From positions 1 through 60,235 of the forward strand of contig JABHIW010000035.1 in NCBI GenBank assembly GCA_018670825.1: 60,235 bases of DNA, read 5' to 3'. Below, in pieces: positions 47,063 through 56,079 of the stretch (its first letter is position 1; every line of letters begins with the position of its first letter). A program made the translations under genes and the position numbers. A model generated the notes under the pieces. It had not been told where the DNA came from. It was given only the letters and a program-made list of their open reading frames with translations, and made no database searches. Origin of the DNA: Candidatus Scalindua sp. Lineage in GTDB: Bacteria; Planctomycetota; Brocadiia; Brocadiales; Scalinduaceae.

Positions 47063-47112
47063 TAACGTTTGGTTAACCAATGTCATATCATTAGCATTTA
47101 GTTAAACGTCTG
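47063..47112. repeat. 50-bp palindromic repeat, copy B
   Basis: GTTTGGTTAACCAATG (47067-47082) and CATTTAGTTAAACG (47095-47108). Same layout as copy A at 44776-44824. Confidence 0.65.
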
Positions 47113-47177
47113 GTTTGTTTATTGCTGTTCAAACCTTAATCACTGATCAAGGTTTGAACTTGTACACCCTGCATATA

Positions 47178-47271
47178 TTCATTGGTTTGTTAAATGTTGA
47201 GACCTGACCCCGTCTCTTCCCCTCTTCATTGGTTTGTTAAATGTTGAGACCTGACCCCGTCTCTTCCCCTC
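47178..47271. repeat. Perfect 47-bp tandem duplication
   Basis: 47178-47224 and 47225-47271 are identical by eye. The unit contains GTTAAATGTTGAGACCTGAC and CCCGTCTCTTCCCCTC. Exact identity points to a recent slippage or recombination event, or an assembly artefact. Confidence 0.85.
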
Positions 47272-47330
47272 AGCAAAATTCTTAATACTGCAAGCTCACT
47301 CTGTTGAAATATGGGTTCTGGTGGGATAAT

Positions 47331-47368
47331 AAAAAAACCTACATCTCTCCTTAAATGAAAAATGTAGG
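47331..47368 (-). terminator. Terminator of the PEP-CTERM adhesin gene
   Basis: On the minus strand, CCTACAT (complement of 47362-47368) pairs with ATGTAGG (complement of 47338-47344), followed by seven T. It lies just after the leftward gene's stop at 47405. Confidence 0.65.
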
Positions 47369-47404
47369 CGTCTGTATGATAAGACAATATTGGTGTATAA
47401 CTAC

Positions 47405-50400
47405 CTAACTTGTATCAACCGCTCTCTTTTTCCGTCTGCGTCTTACTTCCGCACCTGCAAGCCCTGCTAAGCCGATGCCAAGGAGCAAGATAGTCGAAGG
47501 CTCTGGAACGGCGTTGAAGTCCAAGCTTACGCTGTTGCCGGTCTGGTTGATGAAGAAAGAACCGCCGCCAAGGTTGTTGAAAAAGCCGCTGTAGTCTAAC
47601 ATGAATGCGTCGGCAGAGAAGCCCGAGATTCCACCACCCGTGGTAAAGAGTGTCCAGCTATAGTCTTGCGTGTAGTCAAAGTTCGCAAGCAGGCCCGGAT
47701 TGTTGTTCGGGAGCAGCGAATCGATATCGATCAGAAACGGGTTGGCGTCCGTAGCGGTGATGCTTAGCGTATCGACGATTGAGATCAGGTCCCAGTCTGT
47801 GCCGGCGATGCCGTCTGCGTCGTTAATTTCCCACAAGAGCGAGCCGCCACCTTCGAGTATGCCGCTACCCCAGTTCATGGTGCCAGGGCTCATGCCAGGA
47901 GCGATTGCACCGCCAGAGTTGATGGTGACAGGGCCGTCGATGAAGCCGTTTCCACCAAGTGTCGCCCCACTATTGACCACGACCGCCCCGGTGCCTGTCG
48001 CGGAGCCGCTGCTGTTGTTTACCAGCAGGGTCCCCGAATTAACGGTCGTCATTCCCAAATAAGTATTCGCGTTTGTAAGTGCAAGGCTACCCGCACCGCT
48101 CTGGGTTATGTTGCCTGTACCGCTGATCACATCGCTATAGGTCACGTCGTTCAAGAGATTGAAAATAAGCGAAGCGTCGTTGGTGACGTCGCCAGTAATG
48201 GAGCCTGTCGTGCCACCATTGCCGATCTGTAGCGCACCGGCGCTGATGGTAGTGCCGCCGGAGTAGCTGTTGTTACCAGTCAGGGTAAGAGTGCCTGCGC
48301 CATCTTTAATAACCCCCTTGCCAGTTCCAGAGTCCGTGATTATACCGGACTGTGTTCCTGATCCATTGTCCATGTTCAGCCTTGAATCATTCTGAAGCAC
48401 GATGTTGTTGCCGATGTTTACGCCATCGCCATATGCAATCATCGGTGCAGCACCGTCATCAGCAATGGTGATATCTCCTGTACCCGCAGCACTGCTGTTT
48501 GCCAGTGACAAAGTACCTTTGTTGACAGTCGTTCCACCGGAGTAGGTGTTGCTGCCATTCAACGTAAGAGTACGCGAGGAAAATTTGACAACGCGGCCTG
48601 TGCCGCTGATATTCCCGCCGAATGCCTGGTCCTCTTCGGTTCTGAAGTCCAGTATGCTGTTGTTGGTGACATCACCCAGGATCGACCCGTTTATGCCGCC
48701 ATTGCCGAGCTGCAGCGTACCACCACTGATGGTCGTGCCGCCCGTGTAGGTGTGGTTGCCGGACAGCCTGACGATGCTGTCCATGATGGTCACGTTTCCT
48801 GTGCCGCTGATGTTGCCATTAAGCGTTATGTTGGAGTCACGATTGAAGATCAGGGAGGCGTTGTTGGTGATGCTACCGGTAATCGACCCGTTATTACCAA
48901 GCTGAAGTACGCCATTGCTGATGGTAGTCCCACCGGTGTGTGTATTCTCTCCAGTAAGAGTCAGTAATCCTGCTCCACTCTTGTGAACCTTAAAGCTTCC
49001 GCCAGTTTCGCTGATGACGCCGGAGTAGATTGAGTCTCCGCCGTCACGCTGGAATACTACGTTACTTTGCAGGTCAATATCGTTGGCAATGTCGAGGTTG
49101 GCGTCGATATTGATGGCCGTTCCTCCGAGCACCGTAATGTCGCCACTCCCGGCCGCATTGCTGTTGGTCAGCTTGAGCTTTCCATCGCTGAAGGTCGTGC
49201 CGCCGGCGTAACTGTTGTTACCGCTCAGCGTAAGGCGTCCCGCGCCTTTTTTTGTCAGACCGCCTGTGCCGTTTATGACATTGTCGAAGGTCAGGTTATT
49301 GGAACGATCGAAAGTCAGCATGCCGTCGTTGGTGACGTCACCGGTGATCGATCCGCTCGTGCTGCCATTACCAATCTGAAGCTCGCCTCCGTTAATGGTT
49401 GTGTTACCTCCGTAAGTATTGGTACCCGTGAGGGCAAGTGTGCCAGTGCCGCTCTTGGTAAGCCCTCCCAACCCGTCAATTGTCTGTGAGATCGTTGTGT
49501 TGTTACCATTTGTATTGAGATCGCCACCACCGGCATTCAGCGTGATCGCCCGATTAGAGGCCAGGTTGAATGCGTTATCAAAACGCAGGGCACCGCCATC
49601 GAAGGTAAGCGAGCCGTTGGCGTTGCCCAGGCCGTTGTCAGCCAAGACTGCAAGTGTACCATAGTTGATGTTCGTGCCGCCAGAGTAAGTGTTGCTACCG
49701 GTGATCTTCAGGGTGCCTGAGCCAACCTTGGTAACCTTAAAGTTTCCGCCAGTTTCACTGATGATGCCGGAGTGGATTGAGTCGCCTGATCCGGCACGCT
49801 GGAGCTGCACATCACTTTGCAGGTCAATGTCGTTGGTAACGTCGATGATTCCACTACCGCTGAAGGTGATTTTATTTCCTCCGTCCACAATAATGTCTCC
49901 GCTTCCGGCCGCATTGCTTTTGGTCAGCTTGAGCCCTCCGCTGCTGAATGTCGTGCCACCGGCATAACTGTTGTTGCCGCTCAGTGTAAGGGTGCCCGCG
50001 CCGTTCTTGGCCATGATGCCTGTGCCGCTGATCACTCCGCCTAAAGTCAGGTCGTTGGAGCGATTGATAGTAAGCATGCCGTTATTGGTAACGTCGCCGG
50101 TGATCGATCCGCTCGTACCGCCATTACCGATCTGAAGTACACCCCCGTTAATGGTTGTGTTACCTCCGTATGTATTGGTGCCCGTGAGGGCAAGTATGCC
50201 ATTACCGCTTTTGGTAAGCCCTCCCGACCCTCCGATCGCCTGTGAGATCGTAGGGTTGTTACCATTGGTATTGAGATCGCCACCACCGGCATTCAGCGTG
50301 ATCGCTCGCGTGGCGGACAGGTCGAAGGCACCATTGAAAAGCAGGCTACCGCCATCGAAGCTGAGCGAGCCGCTGGTATCGCCCAGTTTGGCGTCGGCCG

Positions 50401-52165
50401 AAACAGCAAGTGTACCGTTGTTGATATTTGTGCCGCCGGCGTAGGTGTTATTCCCTGTAAGGGTTAAGGTGCCTGCACCGCTCTGGGACACACTGCCCGT
50501 ACCGCTGATGGCGCCGCCAAAGCTCAGGTCGTTGCCTCTATTGAAGACCAGCGAACCGTTGTTGGTAACACCGCCATTGCCCCGGATCGATCCGTTGTTG
50601 CCGCCGGTGCCGATCTGCAGCGTCCCGTCGCTGATAGTCGTGCCGCCGTCATAGGCGTTGTTTGCTTTGAGGATAAGTGTGCCACCGCCAGTCTTGTTAA
50701 TGCTCCCAATATCTATGCCAGGATCTTGGATCAAGCCGGACTGTGTGGCAGTGCCGGTGGATACATTCAGGTTGACGTCGGTGGTCAGAGTGATAGCGTT
50801 GGTAATGTTGATGTCTGGGGTATATGCAATGGTTGCTCCCCCATTCTGAACAACGATAGTGCTCGTCCCGGCGGCGCTGTTGTTGCCCAGTGCGAGTGAG
50901 CCTTGATAGAGATACGTGCCACCGATGTAGGTGTTGGCGCCGGTCAGGGTGAGTGTGCCATCACCTAGTTTTCTCAGCGAGTTACCGCTGAGTGCCTGGG
51001 AAATCGTTGTGTTGTTACCGTTTGTGTCAAAACTGCCGCTGCTGAGGGAGATCGCCCTCGTGCCTGAGAGGTTGAACGAGTTGTCGAAACGCAGGGTACC
51101 GTTTGAAAGGCTCAGTGAGCCGTTGGCGTTACCCAGATTGCTATCGGACGAGATCGCCAGCGTGCCTCCTCCATTGATAGATGTTCCACCGCTGTAGGTA
51201 TTGTTGGCAGACAGCGTCAACACACCGGTACCGGTCTTGGTGAACCCGCCGGCACCACTGATCACTCCAGTGAAAGCATGGTCAGTATTGCTGGCACCAA
51301 TAGTGCCATTGTCTCCCAGCACCAGGCTGCCACTGCCCGTGAGGCTGCCGAACTCCGTAGCCGTCAAGAGCCGCAATGTTGAGTTGCCGTCTACGAAAAC
51401 ATCCGTTTTTGTCCTCAGGGCCAGGGGATTGGTGATTTCCACTATGGCGCCGGTATTTAGGGACAAATCCTTAGTATCCTTCCATAGGCTGTTGTCGCCC
51501 GCCAGGATCAGCTTGTCGACCCCGCCGATTGAACCGTTAACATCAATGTCCCCTGTCACAAATTCCAGACTATTATTATCAGGGGTGTTTACAAACCTGC
51601 CATTGAGCGTAATCGTGTCCTCGCCAGCTGTCGTATCGTAAATGTTGATATTATTAGGGTGCAATTCGCCAGCAAACCAAAGGTCATTATTGAAAACGTG
51701 ATCACCTCGGTAGTTGGTGATCCCAGCAGCCAGCACCAATACATATTTGTCATAGGTACTCTGGAGATTCGTCTCCACATAGTCGCCAGGAAACGTGCCA
51801 TCGAAGACATAGTTGCCAAGGGCGGCATTGCCTATGGTAGAATAGCCAAGATAGATGGATGAAATATATTCGCCGTTGCCCGCAGTACCACCAGGATCCT
51901 TCGAGCCGTCAAGAGTGACGTTATATGTCGCATCAACAGCACCGCTGTTGGCTGCAAACTCGACGGCTTGCCAAATCTGTTGTGCACGCAAGTTATCTTC
52001 AGAGTCGAGCCAGTTCCCGGCTGTTTCCCAGGAGCCGTCCCCTGTTGCATTGGTAAACCAGGTAAGATAGGATTCCACCCCATAGGCACGAGGCGACGAG
52101 GCGACATGCACAAGCGAGAGTAACGTGATGGTAAGCAGTATTGTGATCTTGGATAGTTTTTTCAT
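47405..52165 (-). CDS. PEP-CTERM-sorted autotransporter-repeat adhesin
   Basis: About 1586 residues. A signal peptide (ILLTITLLSLVHVASS) is followed by a long beta-helical region with more than ten copies of the autotransporter-associated strand repeat (such as GTLTLTGNNTYAGGTNINNG). The tail is VPEPSTILLLGIGLAGLAGAEVRRRRKKR: PEP box, hydrophobic segment and basic end, the PEP-CTERM signal read by exosortase. No autotransporter barrel is present, so it uses the passenger fold with a different anchoring route. ATG 52165 has AGGAG five bases upstream; an ATG at 52177 is in frame. GC is visibly higher than in neighbouring genes, suggesting acquisition by transfer. Confidence 0.9.
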   Translation of the reverse strand: MKKLSKITILLTITLLSLVHVASSPRAYGVESYLTWFTNATGDGSWETAGNWLDSEDNLRAQQIWQAVEFAANSGAVDATYNVTLDGSKDPGGTAGNGEYISSIYLGYSTIGNAALGNYVFDGTFPGDYVETNLQSTYDKYVLVLAAGITNYRGDHVFNNDLWFAGELHPNNINIYDTTAGEDTITLNGRFVNTPDNNSLEFVTGDIDVNGSIGGVDKLILAGDNSLWKDTKDLSLNTGAIVEITNPLALRTKTDVFVDGNSTLRLLTATEFGSLTGSGSLVLGDNGTIGASNTDHAFTGVISGAGGFTKTGTGVLTLSANNTYSGGTSINGGGTLAISSDSNLGNANGSLSLSNGTLRFDNSFNLSGTRAISLSSGSFDTNGNNTTISQALSGNSLRKLGDGTLTLTGANTYIGGTYLYQGSLALGNNSAAGTSTIVVQNGGATIAYTPDINITNAITLTTDVNLNVSTGTATQSGLIQDPGIDIGSINKTGGGTLILKANNAYDGGTTISDGTLQIGTGGNNGSIRGNGGVTNNGSLVFNRGNDLSFGGAISGTGSVSQSGAGTLTLTGNNTYAGGTNINNGTLAVSADAKLGDTSGSLSFDGGSLLFNGAFDLSATRAITLNAGGGDLNTNGNNPTISQAIGGSGGLTKSGNGILALTGTNTYGGNTTINGGVLQIGNGGTSGSITGDVTNNGMLTINRSNDLTLGGVISGTGIMAKNGAGTLTLSGNNSYAGGTTFSSGGLKLTKSNAAGSGDIIVDGGNKITFSGSGIIDVTNDIDLQSDVQLQRAGSGDSIHSGIISETGGNFKVTKVGSGTLKITGSNTYSGGTNINYGTLAVLADNGLGNANGSLTFDGGALRFDNAFNLASNRAITLNAGGGDLNTNGNNTTISQTIDGLGGLTKSGTGTLALTGTNTYGGNTTINGGELQIGNGSTSGSITGDVTNDGMLTFDRSNNLTFDNVINGTGGLTKKGAGRLTLSGNNSYAGGTTFSDGKLKLTNSNAAGSGDITVLGGTAINIDANLDIANDIDLQSNVVFQRDGGDSIYSGVISETGGSFKVHKSGAGLLTLTGENTHTGGTTISNGVLQLGNNGSITGSITNNASLIFNRDSNITLNGNISGTGNVTIMDSIVRLSGNHTYTGGTTISGGTLQLGNGGINGSILGDVTNNSILDFRTEEDQAFGGNISGTGRVVKFSSRTLTLNGSNTYSGGTTVNKGTLSLANSSAAGTGDITIADDGAAPMIAYGDGVNIGNNIVLQNDSRLNMDNGSGTQSGIITDSGTGKGVIKDGAGTLTLTGNNSYSGGTTISAGALQIGNGGTTGSITGDVTNDASLIFNLLNDVTYSDVISGTGNITQSGAGSLALTNANTYLGMTTVNSGTLLVNNSSGSATGTGAVVVNSGATLGGNGFIDGPVTINSGGAIAPGMSPGTMNWGSGILEGGGSLLWEINDADGIAGTDWDLISIVDTLSITATDANPFLIDIDSLLPNNNPGLLANFDYTQDYSWTLFTTGGGISGFSADAFMLDYSGFFNNLGGGSFFINQTGNSVSLDFNAVPEPSTILLLGIGLAGLAGAEVRRRRKKRAVDTS

Positions 52166-52710
52166 GAAACTCCTCATTCTTATGCCGTTACTGGCATACC
52201 GGTAAACTGAAAGTTGTCGGAAACACTCAAAATATACTCTTTCAATAAAGGTTTTTTACGTATACGGGAGCGTAGAATATACAGAGATTATAAGAGGAAA
52301 ACAAATGTTTTACGAAAGTAACGCTTTATAAAGCAAGCACACATCCTGCTATCCATCGCATTGGCAATTTTTAACAACATTCTACACTTAAAAATTCAGC
52401 ACAAATTTGCCAAAATGCATGGTTCTTCAGAAGCAGGACAATCGTAGTAGAAGGCGTTTAAGAAAAATAATAATAAACTAGACTTTTGTCAATGTCGTCA
52501 ATGATTTTCAATATGGGGGCATGTGTCCTGTGCTTCCGAAATGTATATCTATACATCCCGCTCACAACCTGAACATGATAAAAGGAGTTTTATAAGAGTT
52601 ATCCCCACCATCACTCTACTCGCTCAAATTTCATTCTGGTGACGGTCTAGTGACAGTATTTTATGGCCTTGAAAAACAGTAAGTACTTGAGACACAGAGG
52701 GTTAATAACA

Positions 52711-52734
52711 GCCCGCAGTGGGAATCGAACCCCC
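52711..52734 (-). other. tRNA 3'-end-like fragment
   Basis: On the minus strand the stretch reads as a T-arm (GGGGG, loop TTCGATT, CCCAC with one mismatch) followed by seven bases of acceptor-like TGCGGGC. No 5' half of a tRNA is found, since the adjacent bases form a terminator hairpin. Such 3' fragments often mark old integration sites. Confidence 0.4.
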
Positions 52735-52746
52735 ATTCTGTTGTAT

Positions 52747-52782
52747 AAAAAAGGGGTATGGTAATTTGCTCACCATACCCCT
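52747..52782 (-). terminator. Rho-independent terminator of the cytochrome lipoprotein gene
   Basis: On the minus strand a perfect 11-bp stem AGGGGTATGGT / ACCATACCCCT with a 9-base loop is followed by six T. It lies about 65 bases after the stop at 52846. Confidence 0.9.
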
Positions 52783-52845
52783 CATAAATTTTGGTCACGA
52801 GATGGCAACACCTTCCAGGATTTTACCAGCCTCTACTTATTATTT

Positions 52846-53679
52846 TTATTGACTCGTACTTTTCAGATAGTCTTTTATCTTTTCAACCTCTTTTAATGTT
52901 ATCAACTTTCTGTGTTCCATGGTATCGTACATAGAGTCGGTTATCTCTGACCACTCGTCAGGAGTATAGTCATAGTCGCCAGTAACCGGTAGCGGGTGAC
53001 AAGCAGAACATATAAACTGGTAAAGATACTGACCGAACAGGTCCTCTTCTTCCTTATGTAACTCCTCTTTTACTAACTCTTCTTTACGCGGATCCTCTTT
53101 GATTAACTCCTTTTTCAGATAGTCTTTTATCTTTTCAACCTCTTTTAATGTTATCAACCTCCTGTGTTCCATGGTGTCATACATAGACTCGGTTATTTCC
53201 GACCACTCTTCAGGGGTATAGTCATAGTCGCCAGTGTCCGGTAGTGCGTGACAGGCAGCACATATAAACTTGTAAAGGTGCTCACCGAACAAATCCACTT
53301 CTTCCTTATGTAACTCTTCTTTTACCAATTCTTCTTTTGCCAACACCTCTTTTACCAATTCCTCTTTTACCAACTCTTCTTTTGCCAGCTCTTCTTTTGC
53401 CAACTCCTCTTTTGCCAACGCCTCTTTTACCAACGCCTCTTTTACCAACACCTCTTTTACCAACGCCTCTTTTACCAACTCTTCTTTTACCAACTCCTCT
53501 TTTACCAACTCTTCTTTTGCCAACTCCTCTTTTACCAACTCCTCTTTTGCCAACTCCTCTTTGATTAACTCCTCCTTTTGGATATCCTTTGTCACCGTTG
53601 TCGTACAACCTGAAATAATCGGCGGAATAAGAAGCAGAAAAACTATCAAAATTGTATAAACGTTAGAACTTTTCCTCAT
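52846..53679 (-). CDS. Diheme c-type cytochrome lipoprotein with KEELV spacer
   Basis: 277 residues. A lipoprotein signal (VFLLLIPPIISGC, Cys25) is followed by 18 tandem five-residue units based on KEELV/KEELA (residues 35-124). Two near-identical heme domains follow, each about 60 residues: CAACH at 140-144 and CSACH at 224-228, each followed by YDYTPEEWSEI- or YDYTPDEWSEI-type sequence and a Met (SMYDTMEH) that may be the second heme ligand. A short KEELVKEELHKEE linker separates them, so linker and domain were duplicated together. The protein is membrane-anchored; the repeat probably forms a long charged helix holding the hemes away from the membrane. Electron-transfer partners are unknown. 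Confidence 0.88.
   Translation of the reverse strand: MRKSSNVYTILIVFLLLIPPIISGCTTTVTKDIQKEELIKEELAKEELVKEELAKEELVKEELVKEELVKEALVKEVLVKEALVKEALAKEELAKEELAKEELVKEELVKEVLAKEELVKEELHKEEVDLFGEHLYKFICAACHALPDTGDYDYTPEEWSEITESMYDTMEHRRLITLKEVEKIKDYLKKELIKEDPRKEELVKEELHKEEEDLFGQYLYQFICSACHPLPVTGDYDYTPDEWSEITDSMYDTMEHRKLITLKEVEKIKDYLKSTSQ
53308..53577 (-). repeat. 15-bp minisatellite, 18 units
   Basis: In-frame 15-base repeat encoding KEELV and variants (KEELA, KEALV, KEVLV). Repeat number is likely to vary between strains by slippage without changing frame. Confidence 0.9.
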
Positions 53680-54798
53680 ATTCAGTTCACCTTTCTATAA
53701 TTATCAATAATGCCTGGCGCCACTTGACACACTAAGTATCTTGTTAATGAACTTATGGAAGCAATCCCAACGTTTCACACGGCGATTCTTAATGCCAAAT
53801 ATGGGGCAAGATTAAACAGAAATATACCTATTCTTGAAAAATGCCGTACTTGCGTAGTGAATTAAGTCGAAACATTCAACTGACGCTTTAAACCACTTTC
53901 CCTGAAGCTTATATAACCAATCGTGAGCCAACGAAAAAATCAAGAAACACCCTATAAGTATTACGTAATTAATCACACTACACCAACCGAGAAAATCACG
54001 AATTACTTAAACTGTCATTATTTACAACCTTTCCTTATAAATAACAATAAGCTGAAAACGTTTACATAACGTATCGCCTATTCTTTAATATCCCTCACGT
54101 AACTTAGTGAGTGTTTGATGCCTCTTGTGTCAAGTCCCTGCGCATTCTCAATCGCAGGGTTTCTGGTTCTACCCATATATTCTTTAAATTTATTGCTTTC
54201 CGTATTGCACCCCTCTTTAAGTGGTTAATCTTGCGTCTCTATTAACAGCAGCACCTCAAGGGTCTCACCGCCCTCTATATATTTTCTGTAATTTGCCGCA
54301 CGCACCTTCTTTTAATGCTATTGATAGTTTCAATGAGCTATCGGAGAAGAACTGAGAGTCGCTAGATAATACAAATCTGAACTGTAAGTTTTGAGAGTTT
54401 TATTGATAGTATGGTAAATTAGATTGGTATATTTCGTGACACATGTATCCCTGGCTTCTTTTTCCCCCAGAATACATGTGTTTAACAGTTCTTTTTCTGA
54501 AAAGCTATCTTAGTCCATATTTATAGACTTCTATAAGGCTGATAAGTGTTATTTTAATCAAATCAGTAAATTCATTCTCCCCACAATCCCATCTTCCTCT
54601 CCCTTGCCTGTTTATACGCTCTTAAAGATCTTCCCTGTTATTTTACATGCATCACTTATTTTAGAGAATAACCAGTGAGCTCATGCCATAGTCCTGAAAT
54701 ATAATCTTTACAATAAAATATACTATTTTTTAGGGGAGGGAAACAGTAACATGCTATTATAAACATAACTATCAGAATGCAAATAAAAGAGTTTCTAC
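53680..54798. other. Long AT-rich spacer, little recognised
   Basis: No supportable gene over 1.1 kb. The end nearest 54820 has three TTGACTC heptamers. Promoters for the leftward cytochrome gene should be near 53700, but I see no confident pair. Confidence 0.45.
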
Positions 54799-54915
54799 TC
54801 ATATTACAATCCCCTCTCTCTTGACTCTTGACTCTTGACTATGCACTTCTTCTCTGTTAATGATTACGTCCTTTGGGGCCTCAATGCCCAATTTGATTTG
54901 AGTATTGTCTATCGT
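54799..54915 (-). pseudogene. csrA: csrA remnant (C-terminal half only)
   Basis: On the minus strand, directly after the TAG of the NYN gene and in the same frame, the codons read TIDNTQIKLGIEAPKDVIIN and then REEVHSQ before a low-complexity tail and TGA at 54799. This matches the conserved C-terminal half of CsrA (xxVRLGIEAPKDVxVHREE). The N-terminal half (MLxLTRKxGE) is absent and there is no start codon or ribosome-binding site. CsrA is a small RNA-binding translation regulator. Confidence 0.75.
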
Positions 54916-55650
54916 CTATTTGTTTTTTACATAAATCAACTTAAATCGTCCCTTTAGATTTTCACGTTGTTCAATTTCAAATTGTTTAGTTGATTTAATC
55001 AAAGGAGTCAGCTTTTGGAAGCCATAGTTTCTAGAATCAAAATTGGGTTGCTTTTTCTGTAGAAGATTCCCAACTTCTCCAAGAAATGCCCAACCATCAT
55101 CATCTGCTAAATCGGAGATGGTAGACGAAATCAGTTTAATCACTATTGGAGTTATTTTATCGACATCGCTTTTTTGTGAGGCCTTACTCTTCGGGAGTTC
55201 AGATTCACTTTCATCAGGTTGGTTTTTAAGAATTTCAATATATATGAATTTATCACAAGCAACGATAAATGGTTTCGGTGTTTTCTTCTCCCCAATTCCA
55301 AATACTTTCATTCCGGCCTCACGAAGCCTTGTTGCCAGACGTGTAAAATCACTGTCGCTGGATACCAGACAAAAACCATTAACTTTTTCTGAATATAGAA
55401 TATCCATTGCATCAATAATCATTGCGGAATCTGTCGCGTTTTTTCCTCTTGTATATCCATATTGTTGAATTGGAGTAATAGCATTTTCCAGAAGGAGATT
55501 CTTCCACTTTGATAGCTTTGGCTTAGTCCAGTCTCCATAAATTCTCTTAATGGTAGGATTGCCATACTTAGCAATTTCTTCCATCATCTCTTTCACATAA
55601 GCAGAAGGTATATTATCACCATCTATTAATACTGCGAGTTTTAAATCCAT
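54916..55650 (-). CDS. NYN-domain putative ribonuclease with OST-HTH-like C-terminus
   Basis: 244 residues. The NYN/PIN-like (LabA-type) nuclease core has acidic residues at LIDGDNIP, TDSAMIIDAMDILY and LVSSDSDFTRLATRLREAG. After a polar linker, residues 165-244 (ITPIVIKLISSTISDL, WAFLGEVGNLLQKKQPNFD) look like an OST-HTH/LOTUS RNA-binding domain. Together they suggest an RNA-targeting nuclease. Its TAG stop is immediately followed by the csrA remnant in the same frame, so rare readthrough would add a CsrA-like tail. Confidence 0.85.
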   Translation of the reverse strand: MDLKLAVLIDGDNIPSAYVKEMMEEIAKYGNPTIKRIYGDWTKPKLSKWKNLLLENAITPIQQYGYTRGKNATDSAMIIDAMDILYSEKVNGFCLVSSDSDFTRLATRLREAGMKVFGIGEKKTPKPFIVACDKFIYIEILKNQPDESESELPKSKASQKSDVDKITPIVIKLISSTISDLADDDGWAFLGEVGNLLQKKQPNFDSRNYGFQKLTPLIKSTKQFEIEQRENLKGRFKLIYVKNK

Positions 55651-56079
55651 AAAATCTACCTCTATTTTGTTTTATACAATAGAACCACAAAGCAATTGTA
55701 AAACGTTGAAAACAATTTTTATATATCAAGCACTGTGATAATAAATTCCGAATAATTTTTGACAATATTACTATTATAATGATACACAAGGAATCAGATT
55801 ACTACTTTGTGATAAAAAAGTGCGAAAGCTCATACACTTGCATCCCTGTAAAAACAAACTTAATTCATGAAAAGCATATCCATCATCTAATGGTTTTATG
55901 TCTGATTGAAATGGTAATTCGGTAGATCGAGTAAATATAGCAGTATGATAGGCAGGTTATTGACTAAAAGCAATAGTAAAAATGAACTTAAACATCTGTA
56001 TTCACAGGGATATTACTGGTGATATGGGGTTTGGGGTGGGTTTCTCCAAAATGTAATACGTCAATACAAAAACAAGTTC
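55651..56079. other. AT-rich spacer, nothing recognised
   Basis: No gene, repeat or terminator is evident between the NYN gene's start and the PilZ gene's stop. Confidence 0.4.

Larger units (their letters stand above)
46969..47404. other. Intergenic stretch with terminators and repeats
   Basis: Holds a rightward terminator, palindrome copy B (47063-47112), a perfect 47-bp tandem duplication (47178-47271) and a leftward terminator. No gene is seen. Confidence 0.6.
52166..52845. other. Spacer with a terminator and a tRNA-like fragment
   Basis: No gene. The part upstream of the adhesin (52166-52680) shows nothing recognisable. A 24-base tRNA T-arm-like fragment (52711-52734) and a leftward terminator (52747-52782) lie at the far side. 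Confidence 0.55.

Noticed and set aside
53337..53564. Open frame on the plus strand rich in Leu-Pro-Thr repeats
   Set aside because: It is the reverse image of the 15-bp minisatellite in the cytochrome lipoprotein gene, which has a clear signal peptide and heme motifs.
53308..53577. Possible CRISPR array
   Set aside because: The repeats are contiguous 15-bp coding units with no unique spacers, and no cas genes are nearby.
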